This document shows, piece after piece, positions 8,618-16,375 of a stretch of 64,000 bases of DNA. Both the position numbers and the translations under genes were made by a program. Source of the stretch: SHAN690 sp040221375 (GTDB lineage: Bacteria; Bacteroidota; Bacteroidia; Flavobacteriales_G; Salibacteraceae). The notes under the pieces are model-generated. The model worked only from the letters and a program-made list of their open reading frames with translations. It did no database searches and was not told the DNA's origin. The stretch spans positions 11,175-75,174 of the forward strand of contig JAVKEP010000067.1 of NCBI GenBank assembly GCA_040221375.1, read 5' to 3'. The first letter of the stretch is position 1. The number at the start of each line of letters is the position of its first letter.

Positions 8618-10281
8618 ATTCAACGGATTGGATTGTTTTGCTTTCAACACTAGGCGCCATCGTGGGGTACGGCACGTGGAAGACACGACGTCAGCGTGAT
8701 TTGAATTCCTACTTGCGCGGAGGACAAGATTCGAACTGGGCTACCGTAGGCCTATCCGTGATGGCTACCCAAGCTTCTGCCATCACCTTTCTTTCTGCAC
8801 CGGGACAAGCGTTTGAGAGCGGCATGGGATTCCTGCAATTCTATTTCGGACTTCCGTTGGCCTTGGTTATTTTGTCTGTCACCTTCATTCCGATATTCTA
8901 TAAGCTCAATGTATATACAGCATACGAATACCTCGAGGAACGATTTGACATCAATACACGGCTCCTCACTGCATTCTTATTCTTGGTGCAACGGGGCTTG
9001 GCCGCTGGAATCACGATTTACGCCCCGGCCATCGTGCTTTCTACAGTGCTCGGCTGGGACCTGAATACGATGAACATAATCATCGGTCTGTTGGTAATCG
9101 TGTACACAGTAAGTGGCGGAACAAAAGCCGTCAGCATCACCCAAAAGTGGCAAATGGCGGTAATCATGGGAGGGATGTTTTACGCATTCTACATGATCGT
9201 GGATCAATTGGCGCCCCATGTGAGCTTCCTCGAAGCAATTGCCGTGGCGGGTGTACACGGAAAAATGGAGGTTGTGAATTTCAATGTAGACTTCAATGAG
9301 CGCTATACCATTTGGAGTGGACTGACCGGTGGATTGTTCTTGGCATTGAGTTATTTTGGGACAGACCAAAGTCAGGTGCAGCGGTACATTTCCGGAAGCA
9401 ACATTCGACAGAGCCGCATGGGCTTGATGTTCAACGCAGTACTTAAGATTCCAATGCAGTTTTTTATCCTGCTTACCGGGGTCATGGTTTTCGTTTTTTA
9501 TCAGTACAACGAACGCCCGATACACTTCAATGAAAATGTAGTGCAAACCGTGATGACTTCAGACCGGGCAGATGAAGGAACCGAACTGCTGGCGCGATTT
9601 GACCAGGTTCAGACCGAGAAAGCTTCTCTTTTAGCAAAAGGAATCGCAGGAAACGAAGAAGCACTGAGGATACTCGAAACCGAACAAATAGCGTTGAATG
9701 AGTCGTTTGGCGATCTGGCCGTGGCGATTGATCCTCAAGTGGAAACGAAAGATTCCGATTACGTTTTTATTCGTTGGATCCTTGAAAACTTGCCGAATGG
9801 AGCAATTGGATTGTTGCTCGCCGTCATACTCAGCGCTGCCATGTCTTCAACAGCAGGTGAGCTAAACGCACTTGGATCTACCACGATGAATGATTTTGTG
9901 AGGCGGCTCCGAAAAGACCACTCTGAGCAACCGGGAGACGTCTGGCGGAGTAAGCTTTCTACCGTGGCGTGGGGAGTGTTGGCGATCATCTTTGCCTTAT
10001 CGGCTCGGCTGGTCGACAACTTGATTGAGTTGGTGAACATCCTTGGGTCGCTGTTTTACGGTACCATCCTCGGTATTTTCATCTGTGCGTTTTACATCAA
10101 GCGAATCAAGAGCAAAGAAGTGTTCATCGCCGCCCTTCTCGCCGAAACGATGGTGTTAACAATGTTCTTCATAACTGACATTGGTTTCCTATGGTATAAC
10201 GCCATCGGCTGTACCGCTGTGGTTATCTTTGCTACTATACTGGGATTGTGGCCAATAGCCGCATCCAGTTCCAAAGACTAA
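8614..10281 (+). CDS. Sodium:solute symporter (SSS family)
   Basis: The 555-residue inner-membrane protein is a sodium-coupled transporter of the SSS (SLC5-like) family with about 13-14 helices. Family marks are the early unwound helix ATVGLSVMATQASAITFLSAPG, the block VYTAYEYLEERFD, SGGTKAVSITQKWQM, and LSYFGTDQSQVQRYISG before the long loop, with AMSSTAGELNALGSTTMNDF near the sodium site. ATG at 8614 was chosen because it overlaps the stop of the small upstream membrane protein. A cytoplasmic insert around residues 320-370 is charged and helical. The substrate is unknown; the adjacent PIG-L deacetylase suggests a sugar or amino sugar. Confidence 0.9.
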   Translation: MNSTDWIVLLSTLGAIVGYGTWKTRRQRDLNSYLRGGQDSNWATVGLSVMATQASAITFLSAPGQAFESGMGFLQFYFGLPLALVILSVTFIPIFYKLNVYTAYEYLEERFDINTRLLTAFLFLVQRGLAAGITIYAPAIVLSTVLGWDLNTMNIIIGLLVIVYTVSGGTKAVSITQKWQMAVIMGGMFYAFYMIVDQLAPHVSFLEAIAVAGVHGKMEVVNFNVDFNERYTIWSGLTGGLFLALSYFGTDQSQVQRYISGSNIRQSRMGLMFNAVLKIPMQFFILLTGVMVFVFYQYNERPIHFNENVVQTVMTSDRADEGTELLARFDQVQTEKASLLAKGIAGNEEALRILETEQIALNESFGDLAVAIDPQVETKDSDYVFIRWILENLPNGAIGLLLAVILSAAMSSTAGELNALGSTTMNDFVRRLRKDHSEQPGDVWRSKLSTVAWGVLAIIFALSARLVDNLIELVNILGSLFYGTILGIFICAFYIKRIKSKEVFIAALLAETMVLTMFFITDIGFLWYNAIGCTAVVIFATILGLWPIAASSSKD

Positions 10282-10291
10282 CGCGCCGCTG

Positions 10292-13048
10292 ATGCATGAA
10301 AACCTTCTGCTTTATTTGATTTCTATCCGTAGGGGCTTAGGTTTTGGAGGGCTATTAGTACTGTTTCTCTCGGCTACAAGCGGAATGGCGCAGGATGGAG
10401 AGCGCACGTTGCGCGGCGAAGTTTGTACCTCAAATTACCGTGCACCTTTTGGTGACGACCTCGAGATATTTAACCTTGGGGAAGAAGTCAATTCAGAATT
10501 CAGTGAATACAATCCCGTCATCAGCCCTGATGCTGCCCTGATGCTGTTTACCACTCGAAATGACACCGTAACGGGAGAAAAAATATACGACCAGGACAAA
10601 CAGCACTACGAAGACATTCACATAGCCAGAGAGGTAAACGGACGCTATGTAGCCGCCGATAAGGTGGACCACCCACTGCGTGCCTATGTCTCTACCGTAA
10701 ACTCCAATAAACACGAAGCGCCGGTATACATCCATGAAGCGGCTTCGACAATACTACTGTTCAAAGAAAACGACCTCTGGTTCAGTTCGTTGGAGAACGG
10801 CATTTACACCGAGCCCGTGCGGTTCCCGAAGAATATCAACTTTAAGTACTACCACCGCCATGCGTCGCTGACGGAAGATGGAAATACGATGGTGTTTACG
10901 GCAGAGGTCTTGGATAAGAAGCTCAACCGGTTCCATTTGGACATCTTTCGAACAACGAAAGACGGCGAGGGAAATTGGTCAAAACCGGAACGACTCCCAA
11001 GGTTCATCAATTCGCCCTTCAACGAAGACAGTCCAGAGATATCTCCCGACGGAAAACTCTTGTTTTTTAGCAGTGATCGTACGGATGGGGTCGGCGGGTA
11101 TGACGTTTACTACGTAGAGTTGTTCAAAAGCGACAGCATCCTACATCGCTTAGCTGCACCGATCAACGGACCCGCTGACGACATTTATTTTAAGATGATC
11201 GCGGACAGTTCGGTTGCATTTCTCTCGTCCAATCGTCTTGGGGGCTTTGGCAACATGGATATCTACAAGTTGATCTTTCACAAGTTCGATACTGAATCGT
11301 GCGATCCTTCAGATTTGAAAAACACCGACCTCATCTTGAATGGCTCAGACACCGTTCTGGTTCATTCTAAACTCGTGATGAACGCAATGGGAAGCGCAGT
11401 AGGCGGACTGTCTCCGCGGACAACCCATTGGTACTTGGAAGACAGTCTAGTCGGCGTAACTGATCGCCTTGACATCGCCGTAGACAAAGAAGGACAGTAC
11501 GAACTGAGGCTGTACGCCAGCGTCATAGATGAGAAGCGATTGATGTTTCACTCGTCATGCGAGTCGAAGACCATACACGTGCTGCCCGCTGAAGCATATG
11601 CAATGAACTCACCGGTAGCGGGTATTCTGAACGGCTTGCCCGACGGAACTACGGAAAGACAGCTTCTGGCAGCGCTCCCTCGTCCGACCGGCGAAATGGG
11701 ATTGGAGAACGACGTCGTGACTACCTATGTCAATGCTCCCGTCATTGCTTCAGTCTTGAAGAACGACGAGGGCCTAGAAACGTCTGCTTTCAAGCTTCAC
11801 TCGCTTGGTAGGCCGCTGCATGGAAGTGCCGTGATTGAAGAAGTGGAGAAAGGCAGGGTACGCTACCAACCAGCCAAAGATTATACAGGGTTGGATGCCT
11901 TCAAGTATTCTGTGCGATCGCCATACGGTAAAATGGGCTCAGCATGGGTAGGAGTAAGGGTGCTCGACAACAGCTTCTTCAGCTTGAATAAAAAAGTGAA
12001 AGACGACGAGTACAGTACTCCCGTCAACACTCCGTTGAAGCTCTCCTTGTTTGATAATGATACGATCCCTGAGGGAATGCGCCTGCGGATATCGGGAACT
12101 ACGTTGCCCGAGAACGGAACGTTGGATGGCATTGACCTGAACAATGGAATGGTGGTCTACGCACCGCAAAAGGATTTCACGGGTTCAGATATGTTTACCT
12201 ATTCAGTAAACTACCCGGGGGAAGGTGAACAAAAAGCATTCGTCAGAATACACGTAGTAGGTTCTCAGGGCGCCATGCCTGTGCGCACCCGACCAGATTT
12301 TGCGTCCACCATGGAAGGAAAACTAGTTTCCTTGAACGTGTTCTTAAACGACGCGTTCAACGATGCGGATGAGCCTAAAATTGTAGCCATTTCTAAGACG
12401 AACAATGGCGCTTCTCAAATTTACGACGCTGCGGAGGGCACGCTGGTGTATGCACCTTACAAATCCTTCCACGGCTATGAGTATTTTACCTACACGGCGC
12501 AACTGCGCGACGGCTCTAAGCATGTGGAAGCCATCAGTATTCATGTAGAACCGCAAGAAATTATATTGGCGTCGGTAGAAGCTTCCGAGGGTGACAAAAA
12601 AGTGGGTGCGACAAAAGTACCGCCGAAAGAAGTGTACAACATCACCGAAGTCGACGAAGACAAAGTAGACCTCAACAATCGACCTGCAATTTCCTTTCAA
12701 TCCATCTATTTCAACTTTGACCGTGTAGACATGCGAAGCGATGCGCGTGAAACCATGGATAAAAACATTTCCCTGCTTCAGCAGCATCCCAATGCCGTCA
12801 TACAAGTGGTGAGCCATTGTGACTCTCGCGGACCAAAGGCATACAACATGGTGCTCTCAGCCAGAAGAGCAAAATCTACGGTTGACTATTTGGTGCAACA
12901 AGGAATAGCGAAAAACCGCATTGTTGCTGCCGTTGGAGTAGGAGAGGATGATTTAGTCAATGACTGTGGAGACGGTGTGCCTTGCTCTAATGAGGATCAC
13001 CAAATGAACCGGCGGTCGGAATTGATCGTTGTGGGGACGTTGAAATAG
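10292..13048 (+). CDS. OmpA-family outer-membrane protein with PD40 propeller and Ig-like repeats
   Basis: The 918-residue protein has a signal peptide (to about residue 34) and a WD40-like PD40 region with repeats such as YNPVISPDAALMLFTTR and DSPEISPDGKLLFFSSDR (roughly 60-335). Three cadherin-like/Big-type repeats follow (about 470-770), each with a KDFTGSDMFTYSV-like motif. The C-terminal OmpA peptidoglycan-binding domain runs from about residue 795, with VVSHCDSRGPKAYNMVLSARRA. Such proteins link the outer membrane to the cell wall, and PD40-OmpA proteins of Bacteroidota are often connected with T9SS (PorE-like). It is 10 bases after the symporter gene, so it may belong to the same operon. 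Confidence 0.87.
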   Translation: MHENLLLYLISIRRGLGFGGLLVLFLSATSGMAQDGERTLRGEVCTSNYRAPFGDDLEIFNLGEEVNSEFSEYNPVISPDAALMLFTTRNDTVTGEKIYDQDKQHYEDIHIAREVNGRYVAADKVDHPLRAYVSTVNSNKHEAPVYIHEAASTILLFKENDLWFSSLENGIYTEPVRFPKNINFKYYHRHASLTEDGNTMVFTAEVLDKKLNRFHLDIFRTTKDGEGNWSKPERLPRFINSPFNEDSPEISPDGKLLFFSSDRTDGVGGYDVYYVELFKSDSILHRLAAPINGPADDIYFKMIADSSVAFLSSNRLGGFGNMDIYKLIFHKFDTESCDPSDLKNTDLILNGSDTVLVHSKLVMNAMGSAVGGLSPRTTHWYLEDSLVGVTDRLDIAVDKEGQYELRLYASVIDEKRLMFHSSCESKTIHVLPAEAYAMNSPVAGILNGLPDGTTERQLLAALPRPTGEMGLENDVVTTYVNAPVIASVLKNDEGLETSAFKLHSLGRPLHGSAVIEEVEKGRVRYQPAKDYTGLDAFKYSVRSPYGKMGSAWVGVRVLDNSFFSLNKKVKDDEYSTPVNTPLKLSLFDNDTIPEGMRLRISGTTLPENGTLDGIDLNNGMVVYAPQKDFTGSDMFTYSVNYPGEGEQKAFVRIHVVGSQGAMPVRTRPDFASTMEGKLVSLNVFLNDAFNDADEPKIVAISKTNNGASQIYDAAEGTLVYAPYKSFHGYEYFTYTAQLRDGSKHVEAISIHVEPQEIILASVEASEGDKKVGATKVPPKEVYNITEVDEDKVDLNNRPAISFQSIYFNFDRVDMRSDARETMDKNISLLQQHPNAVIQVVSHCDSRGPKAYNMVLSARRAKSTVDYLVQQGIAKNRIVAAVGVGEDDLVNDCGDGVPCSNEDHQMNRRSELIVVGTLK

Positions 13049-13049
13049 T

Positions 13050-13403
13050 TCAGCCTCCTACGCGCTTGGTCTTGAATCCTTTTGCTTTTAAATAAGCCTC
13101 AACTTTTTCACGTTGGTCGCCTTGGATGATGATCTCTTGATCCTTTACAGAACCGCCGGTCCCGCAATGCGATTTCAACGCTTTACCCAAGGTCTTTAAT
13201 TCATCTTCAGGGCCCTCGAATCCGCGAACGATGACTACGGCTTTGCCCCCTCGTCCTTTGGTTTCTCGGTGCAAGTTCAGCAACTGATCAGAGGGCGACA
13301 GCGATGCAATTTCTTCTTCTTCGTCGTTCGCTTGGAAGTCAGGATTCGTGCTGTACACAAAGTCGCCGAAAGAATTGAAGGTGTTTTTTTTGTTTTTTGA
13401 CAT
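13050..13403 (-). CDS. Translation initiation factor SUI1/eIF1-like protein (YciH family)
   Basis: The 117-residue protein ends in a SUI1 domain (about 45-117). The core GRGGKAVVIVRGFEG and the signature HCGTGGSVKDQEIIIQGD are followed by KVEAYLKAKGFKTKRVGG. Bacterial YciH-type proteins resemble eIF1, bind the 30S subunit and can influence initiation fidelity. The N-terminal 40 residues are a Bacteroidota-type extension with SFGDFVYSTNPDF. It converges on the OmpA/PD40 gene with one base between the stops. Confidence 0.9.
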   Translation of the reverse strand: MSKNKKNTFNSFGDFVYSTNPDFQANDEEEEIASLSPSDQLLNLHRETKGRGGKAVVIVRGFEGPEDELKTLGKALKSHCGTGGSVKDQEIIIQGDQREKVEAYLKAKGFKTKRVGG

Positions 13404-13653
13404 GGCCAGCAGCTTATCACGCGGAGTTCAAGACAAGGTCCGAAATTAGTAGATGCTGCGGTATTTTCCTCCTGCTCAGACTCGAAACTACACCCAGAAA
13501 TGAAATGTAGAGTACTAGGGTCGGTGAGTGAGATGACTGAAGACACGTGACGAGCAAGGAGCTATAGCTTGCACGCCGTCTCGTGCAGCAAATGAAATGC
13601 AATTCAAAGAATCGATGAAAGCTTTTTGGTACTGAGCCTAATGTATACCACAT
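13404..13653. other. Intergenic region without a recognised gene
   Basis: Together with the terminator that follows at 13654-13680, this fills the 302-base gap between the start of the SUI1 gene and the end of an EGF-like lipoprotein gene. I see no RNA gene and no convincing small frame; the reading frames through it lack coding character. It must contain the promoter for the reverse-strand SUI1 gene, but I could not pick a clear motif. Confidence 0.5.
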
Positions 13654-13680
13654 AAAAAAGGCCGCTTATGCGGCCCTTTC
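13654..13680 (-). terminator. Intrinsic terminator after the first EGF-like lipoprotein gene
   Basis: On the reverse strand a hairpin with stem GGCCGC/GCGGCC (13660-13665 and 1370-75 of the 13.6 kb block, loop of 4) is followed by a run of six T. It lies 26 bases beyond the stop of the gene ending at 13706. Confidence 0.85.
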
Positions 13681-13705
13681 AAATGTCTTTATCGCTAGAA
13701 TAGGA

Positions 13706-14332
13706 TCATTGCTTAACCCCTTCCAGTCTGCATGTATATGTTTTATTTCCATTGACTACGGTGTAATCAATCGTCACCGTAATGTTATTGGTATCGGCCA
13801 TATCGATGACGCCACTTCCGCTCACAGAGCGATCATTGCCATCTGGGTTTTGAGAGAAAACAGAGAACTTTACGGTCGATTTTTGAACGCTTGCATTCAC
13901 CTTAGAGAAGAAACCCACCACCGGGAATTGATTAGCGTTGAATACGTTGGAAAGTTCGATGCGCGTTGGGTTCAATAGGTTTCGGTTGATTTCCATGTAA
14001 TGCCCTTGTACCGTATCCAAAGGATCACAATACTCACTGATTTGGTAGGTGCCCAAGAACTTTGCCCTTGTTTCAACTTCGCAAAGTTCGCCTTCGTAGC
14101 CTTCTTGGCAGATGCAGTCGCCTTTTTCGCAGAGACCAAAAGCACATTCAATGTCCCTTAGCTCACAAAGGTCAAGGCTGTCACACGTTGGACCGGAATA
14201 TCCCTTCAAACAATCGCATTCGCTATCGTTGCATGTCCCTCCATTACTGCATTCGTCGTCGCACTGATTACAGGATACACTAAAGACGGTCAACATGGCG
14301 ACAATCACAGGGAACAAGAGCTTTTTGAACAT
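13706..14332 (-). CDS. EGF-like domain lipoprotein (copy 1)
   Basis: The 208-residue protein has a lipoprotein signal (MFKKLLFPVIVAMLTVFSVSC, Cys 21) followed directly by EGF-like modules. The pattern CSNGGTCNDSECDCLKGYSG is typical, with further segments CEKGDCICQEGYEGELC. From about residue 90 comes a beta-rich domain beginning RAKFLGTYQISEYCDPLD, which is also present in the two neighbouring paralogues. It should be anchored in the outer membrane, possibly surface exposed. The function is not known; EGF modules suggest protein binding or rigid spacing. It belongs to a locus of three related lipoproteins and has its own terminator. Confidence 0.85.
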   Translation of the reverse strand: MFKKLLFPVIVAMLTVFSVSCNQCDDECSNGGTCNDSECDCLKGYSGPTCDSLDLCELRDIECAFGLCEKGDCICQEGYEGELCEVETRAKFLGTYQISEYCDPLDTVQGHYMEINRNLLNPTRIELSNVFNANQFPVVGFFSKVNASVQKSTVKFSVFSQNPDGNDRSVSGSGVIDMADTNNITVTIDYTVVNGNKTYTCRLEGVKQ

Positions 14333-14447
14333 AGGTATTATTTTGAGGCGTAAATATATGAAAAACGTGTCCTTGTCTTCGGTGCAGAAGAATTAGACGT
14401 CGAAGGGATTGGAAAAGTTGGACAAACGAAGTGAATTACGAAGTCCA

Positions 14448-14478
14448 TTGATTCATGCCTTAAAATTGATTTACTTTG
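14448..14478 (+). promoter_or_regulatory. Candidate Bacteroidota-type promoter upstream of the repeat lipoprotein
   Basis: A TTG at 14448-14450 lies 20 bases before TTACTTTG at 14471-14478, close to the Bacteroidota housekeeping pattern (TTG at -33, TAnnTTTG at -7, with one mismatch here). The leader to the ATG at 14504 would be about 20 bases. Assignment rests on pattern matching only. Confidence 0.35.
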
Positions 14479-14503
14479 TAAGGAATATGAAATCCATCTA
14501 AAT

Positions 14504-14863
14504 ATGAAAAGAATCACACGAACCGCAATGTTTTTCTTGTTTACTGCCGCTGTATTGACTGCATGTGGTGGTGGAGGAGAATCTCACGATGAAAGCCATG
14601 AAGACGGTGCTACGCACGTAGAAGCTGCCATGGATAAAGCTGCTGAATCTGCAGAAGAAGCTAAAGAAGCAATGAAAGATGCCGCTGAGGAGGTTGAAGT
14701 CAAAGTGGAAGGAGCTGCAGAAGAAGTGAAGGAAACAGCTAAAGAGCTAACAGAGCCAATCGGCGATGCAAAAGTTAAGAAGCCAGGTGCCAAAACGGAA
14801 GCTGCTGAGAAGAAGGAGCTTACTGAGCCTGTTGGCGAAGCCAAAGTGATCAAGAAGAAGTAA
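14504..14863 (+). CDS. Acidic helical lipoprotein with KELTEP repeats
   Basis: The 119-residue protein has a lipoprotein signal (AMFFLFTAAVLTAC, Cys at 21). An Ala/Glu/Lys-rich helical region of about 50 residues follows (AAMDKAAESAEEAKEAMKDA), which would form a charged amphipathic or single helix. The C-terminus holds two copies of KELTEPxGxAKV separated by a short KK-rich spacer. I do not recognise a family; composition resembles YtxH/LEA-like stress proteins. It is flanked by its own candidate promoter and a strong terminator, so it is probably expressed on its own, between EGF-like lipoprotein genes on the other strand. Confidence 0.78.
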   Translation: MKRITRTAMFFLFTAAVLTACGGGGESHDESHEDGATHVEAAMDKAAESAEEAKEAMKDAAEEVEVKVEGAAEEVKETAKELTEPIGDAKVKKPGAKTEAAEKKELTEPVGEAKVIKKK

Positions 14864-14883
14864 TTCTCTCTTATCAATGAAAT

Positions 14884-14914
14884 AAAAAAGCCCCGATCAC
14901 TCGGGGCTTTTTTT
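14884..14914. terminator. Bidirectional intrinsic terminator
   Basis: The stem GCCCCGA/TCGGGGC (14890-14896 and 14901-14907) with loop TCAC is flanked by six A on the left and seven T on the right. It can therefore end both the forward helical-lipoprotein gene and the reverse EGF-like gene that stops at 14938. Confidence 0.92.
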
Positions 14915-14937
14915 ATGCTTGGAATTCAGCTTTCGAA

Positions 14938-15519
14938 CTATTGCCGCGTGAAAATTGCTTCACACGATACGGTTCCAATGGATGAATCATCCAATGTATA
15001 ATTGATCACCAACTCTGAACCATCGTCAGTCATGATTCCTGACCCTGACATGGTAAATCCATCCTCCGGCTGCTGAGAAGGGATGGTAATGTTGTGGCCG
15101 TTTACTTCAGCGATGATTGGGTTTTCCCAATCGCCTCGATAGAGGTAGGAAATTTCGATCTTGTACACGTTTCCGGTAGTCGATTTGATGGTTGAGGCGT
15201 AGGTGTAATTGATGTCACATTCTTCATCGACATCATAGGCACCATAAAACTTGATGCGCTCCTCGATCTTACAAGCATCGCCTTCATAGTAATCGTCGCA
15301 TGCACACGTGCCATCGCCGTAGGTACCGTTGACGCATTCCGTTTCACACAGCGTTCCGTAAAACGTGTCTTCACAGTCGCAAACGCCGTCGTTGTCTTCA
15401 TTGCAGATTCCTCCGTTCTCGCATACCACATCTTTGCATGGATTCTTACAGGATTGAAGGGAAAGGAGTCCTGCGAAAGCGATCACAAGGCCCAGGTAGT
15501 TAACTATTCGAGTATTCAT
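14938..15519 (-). CDS. EGF-like domain lipoprotein (copy 2)
   Basis: The 193-residue protein has a lipoprotein signal (LGLVIAFAGLLSLQSC, Cys 24) and two Cys-rich EGF-like modules (CENGGICNEDNDGVCDCED, then CVNGTYGDGTCACDDYYEG). The C-terminal beta-rich domain begins ERIKFYGAYDVDEECDINY and contains the segment DGFTMSGSGIMTDDGSELVI. The layout is the same as in the neighbouring copies, but one EGF module is shortened. It lies 16 bases after copy 3, so the two are cotranscribed and end at the bidirectional terminator. Confidence 0.85.
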   Translation of the reverse strand: MNTRIVNYLGLVIAFAGLLSLQSCKNPCKDVVCENGGICNEDNDGVCDCEDTFYGTLCETECVNGTYGDGTCACDDYYEGDACKIEERIKFYGAYDVDEECDINYTYASTIKSTTGNVYKIEISYLYRGDWENPIIAEVNGHNITIPSQQPEDGFTMSGSGIMTDDGSELVINYTLDDSSIGTVSCEAIFTRQ

Positions 15520-15535
15520 TGTATAGATGATTGAA

Positions 15536-16231
15536 TCAATTACGGTTAAAATTCAGAACGCACAAGATAGCATTGCTCTCGTAGACGCGCTTAATGGTAA
15601 TGTTGAAGTTGCTTCCATTCAAGGATGCAGGTGACGTCGATTCAACGGAGAACTTCGTTCCATTGGCATCTTTCACATTTTGCTTTGGTACGATCAGCTG
15701 GTTGTCATCGGTAATGATCCCATATCCTTTTGTATCTCCTGCCGTAGTCAGGTTTGTGACGCTCACGTAGTTGGCGGCGAATAAACTGTCAGGATCTGGA
15801 TGATCCATGGCTGAAATGGTAGATTGCACATCTTGTCCATTGCAATCTGAAGGAACTGTATAGCTCGCAATCCAATCCAGGCGCATTTCCGTTCCGCAGC
15901 TTTCACCTGTGAAACCAGGATAGCAAAGGCATTCACCGGTCGACTTTTTATACGTTCCTTCCTCGCAAAAGGTCTCACAGCTGGGGCCGAAGTAGTCCTT
16001 TTCGCAATCGCACTTTCCGTCTTCGCAAATCCCCTCATTGAGGCAGTTTACATTGCCCGTAATACACTTATCCTCAATTTGACAACTGTCGCCAGAGAAT
16101 CCATTTAGGCAGACACAACTGCCGTCTTCGCATGTTCCATCGTTGCTGCAGGTAACGTTCTTACACTTGTTGCAACTCGCCAAAGCCAAGACGATCGCCA
16201 AGGCAGAAAAAAGGAATAAAAATCTTTTCAT
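15536..16231 (-). CDS. EGF-like domain lipoprotein (copy 3)
   Basis: This is the longest of the three paralogues at 231 residues. A lipoprotein signal (FLFSALAIVLALASC, Cys 20) precedes three to four EGF-like modules, among them CSNDGTCEDGSCVCLNGFSG and CLNEGICEDGKCDCEKDYFG. The shared C-terminal domain starts RLDWIASYTVPSDCNGQD. Conserved CNK/CKN just after the lipidated Cys also links it to copy 1. It is the first gene of a two-gene unit with copy 2. Function unknown; predicted outer-membrane anchored. Confidence 0.86.
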   Translation of the reverse strand: MKRFLFLFSALAIVLALASCNKCKNVTCSNDGTCEDGSCVCLNGFSGDSCQIEDKCITGNVNCLNEGICEDGKCDCEKDYFGPSCETFCEEGTYKKSTGECLCYPGFTGESCGTEMRLDWIASYTVPSDCNGQDVQSTISAMDHPDPDSLFAANYVSVTNLTTAGDTKGYGIITDDNQLIVPKQNVKDANGTKFSVESTSPASLNGSNFNITIKRVYESNAILCVLNFNRN

Positions 16232-16349
16232 GTTTGTTTGTGGTTATAGGTTTTGAAATCTTGGACGGGAATGTATCCAAAAGGCTGCATTGGCCTTGTA
16301 CCTTTTACGACCAACCGTCGATTTTCTTAGACAAGCGAGGTCAGATAGC

Positions 16350-16357
16350 TACATTTG
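16350..16357 (+). promoter_or_regulatory. Candidate -7 element for the E1 dehydrogenase gene
   Basis: TACATTTG matches the Bacteroidota -7 consensus TAnnTTTG exactly and lies 18 bases before the chosen ATG. No good -33 TTG is visible at the usual distance, so this is only a candidate. Confidence 0.3.
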
Positions 16358-16375
16358 AGTTCTCATTTTCACCCC

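Noticed and set aside
13417..13653. Reverse-strand frame of 78 codons in the gap after the SUI1 gene
   Set aside because: Low-complexity Ser/Leu/Arg translation, no ribosome site and no family resemblance.
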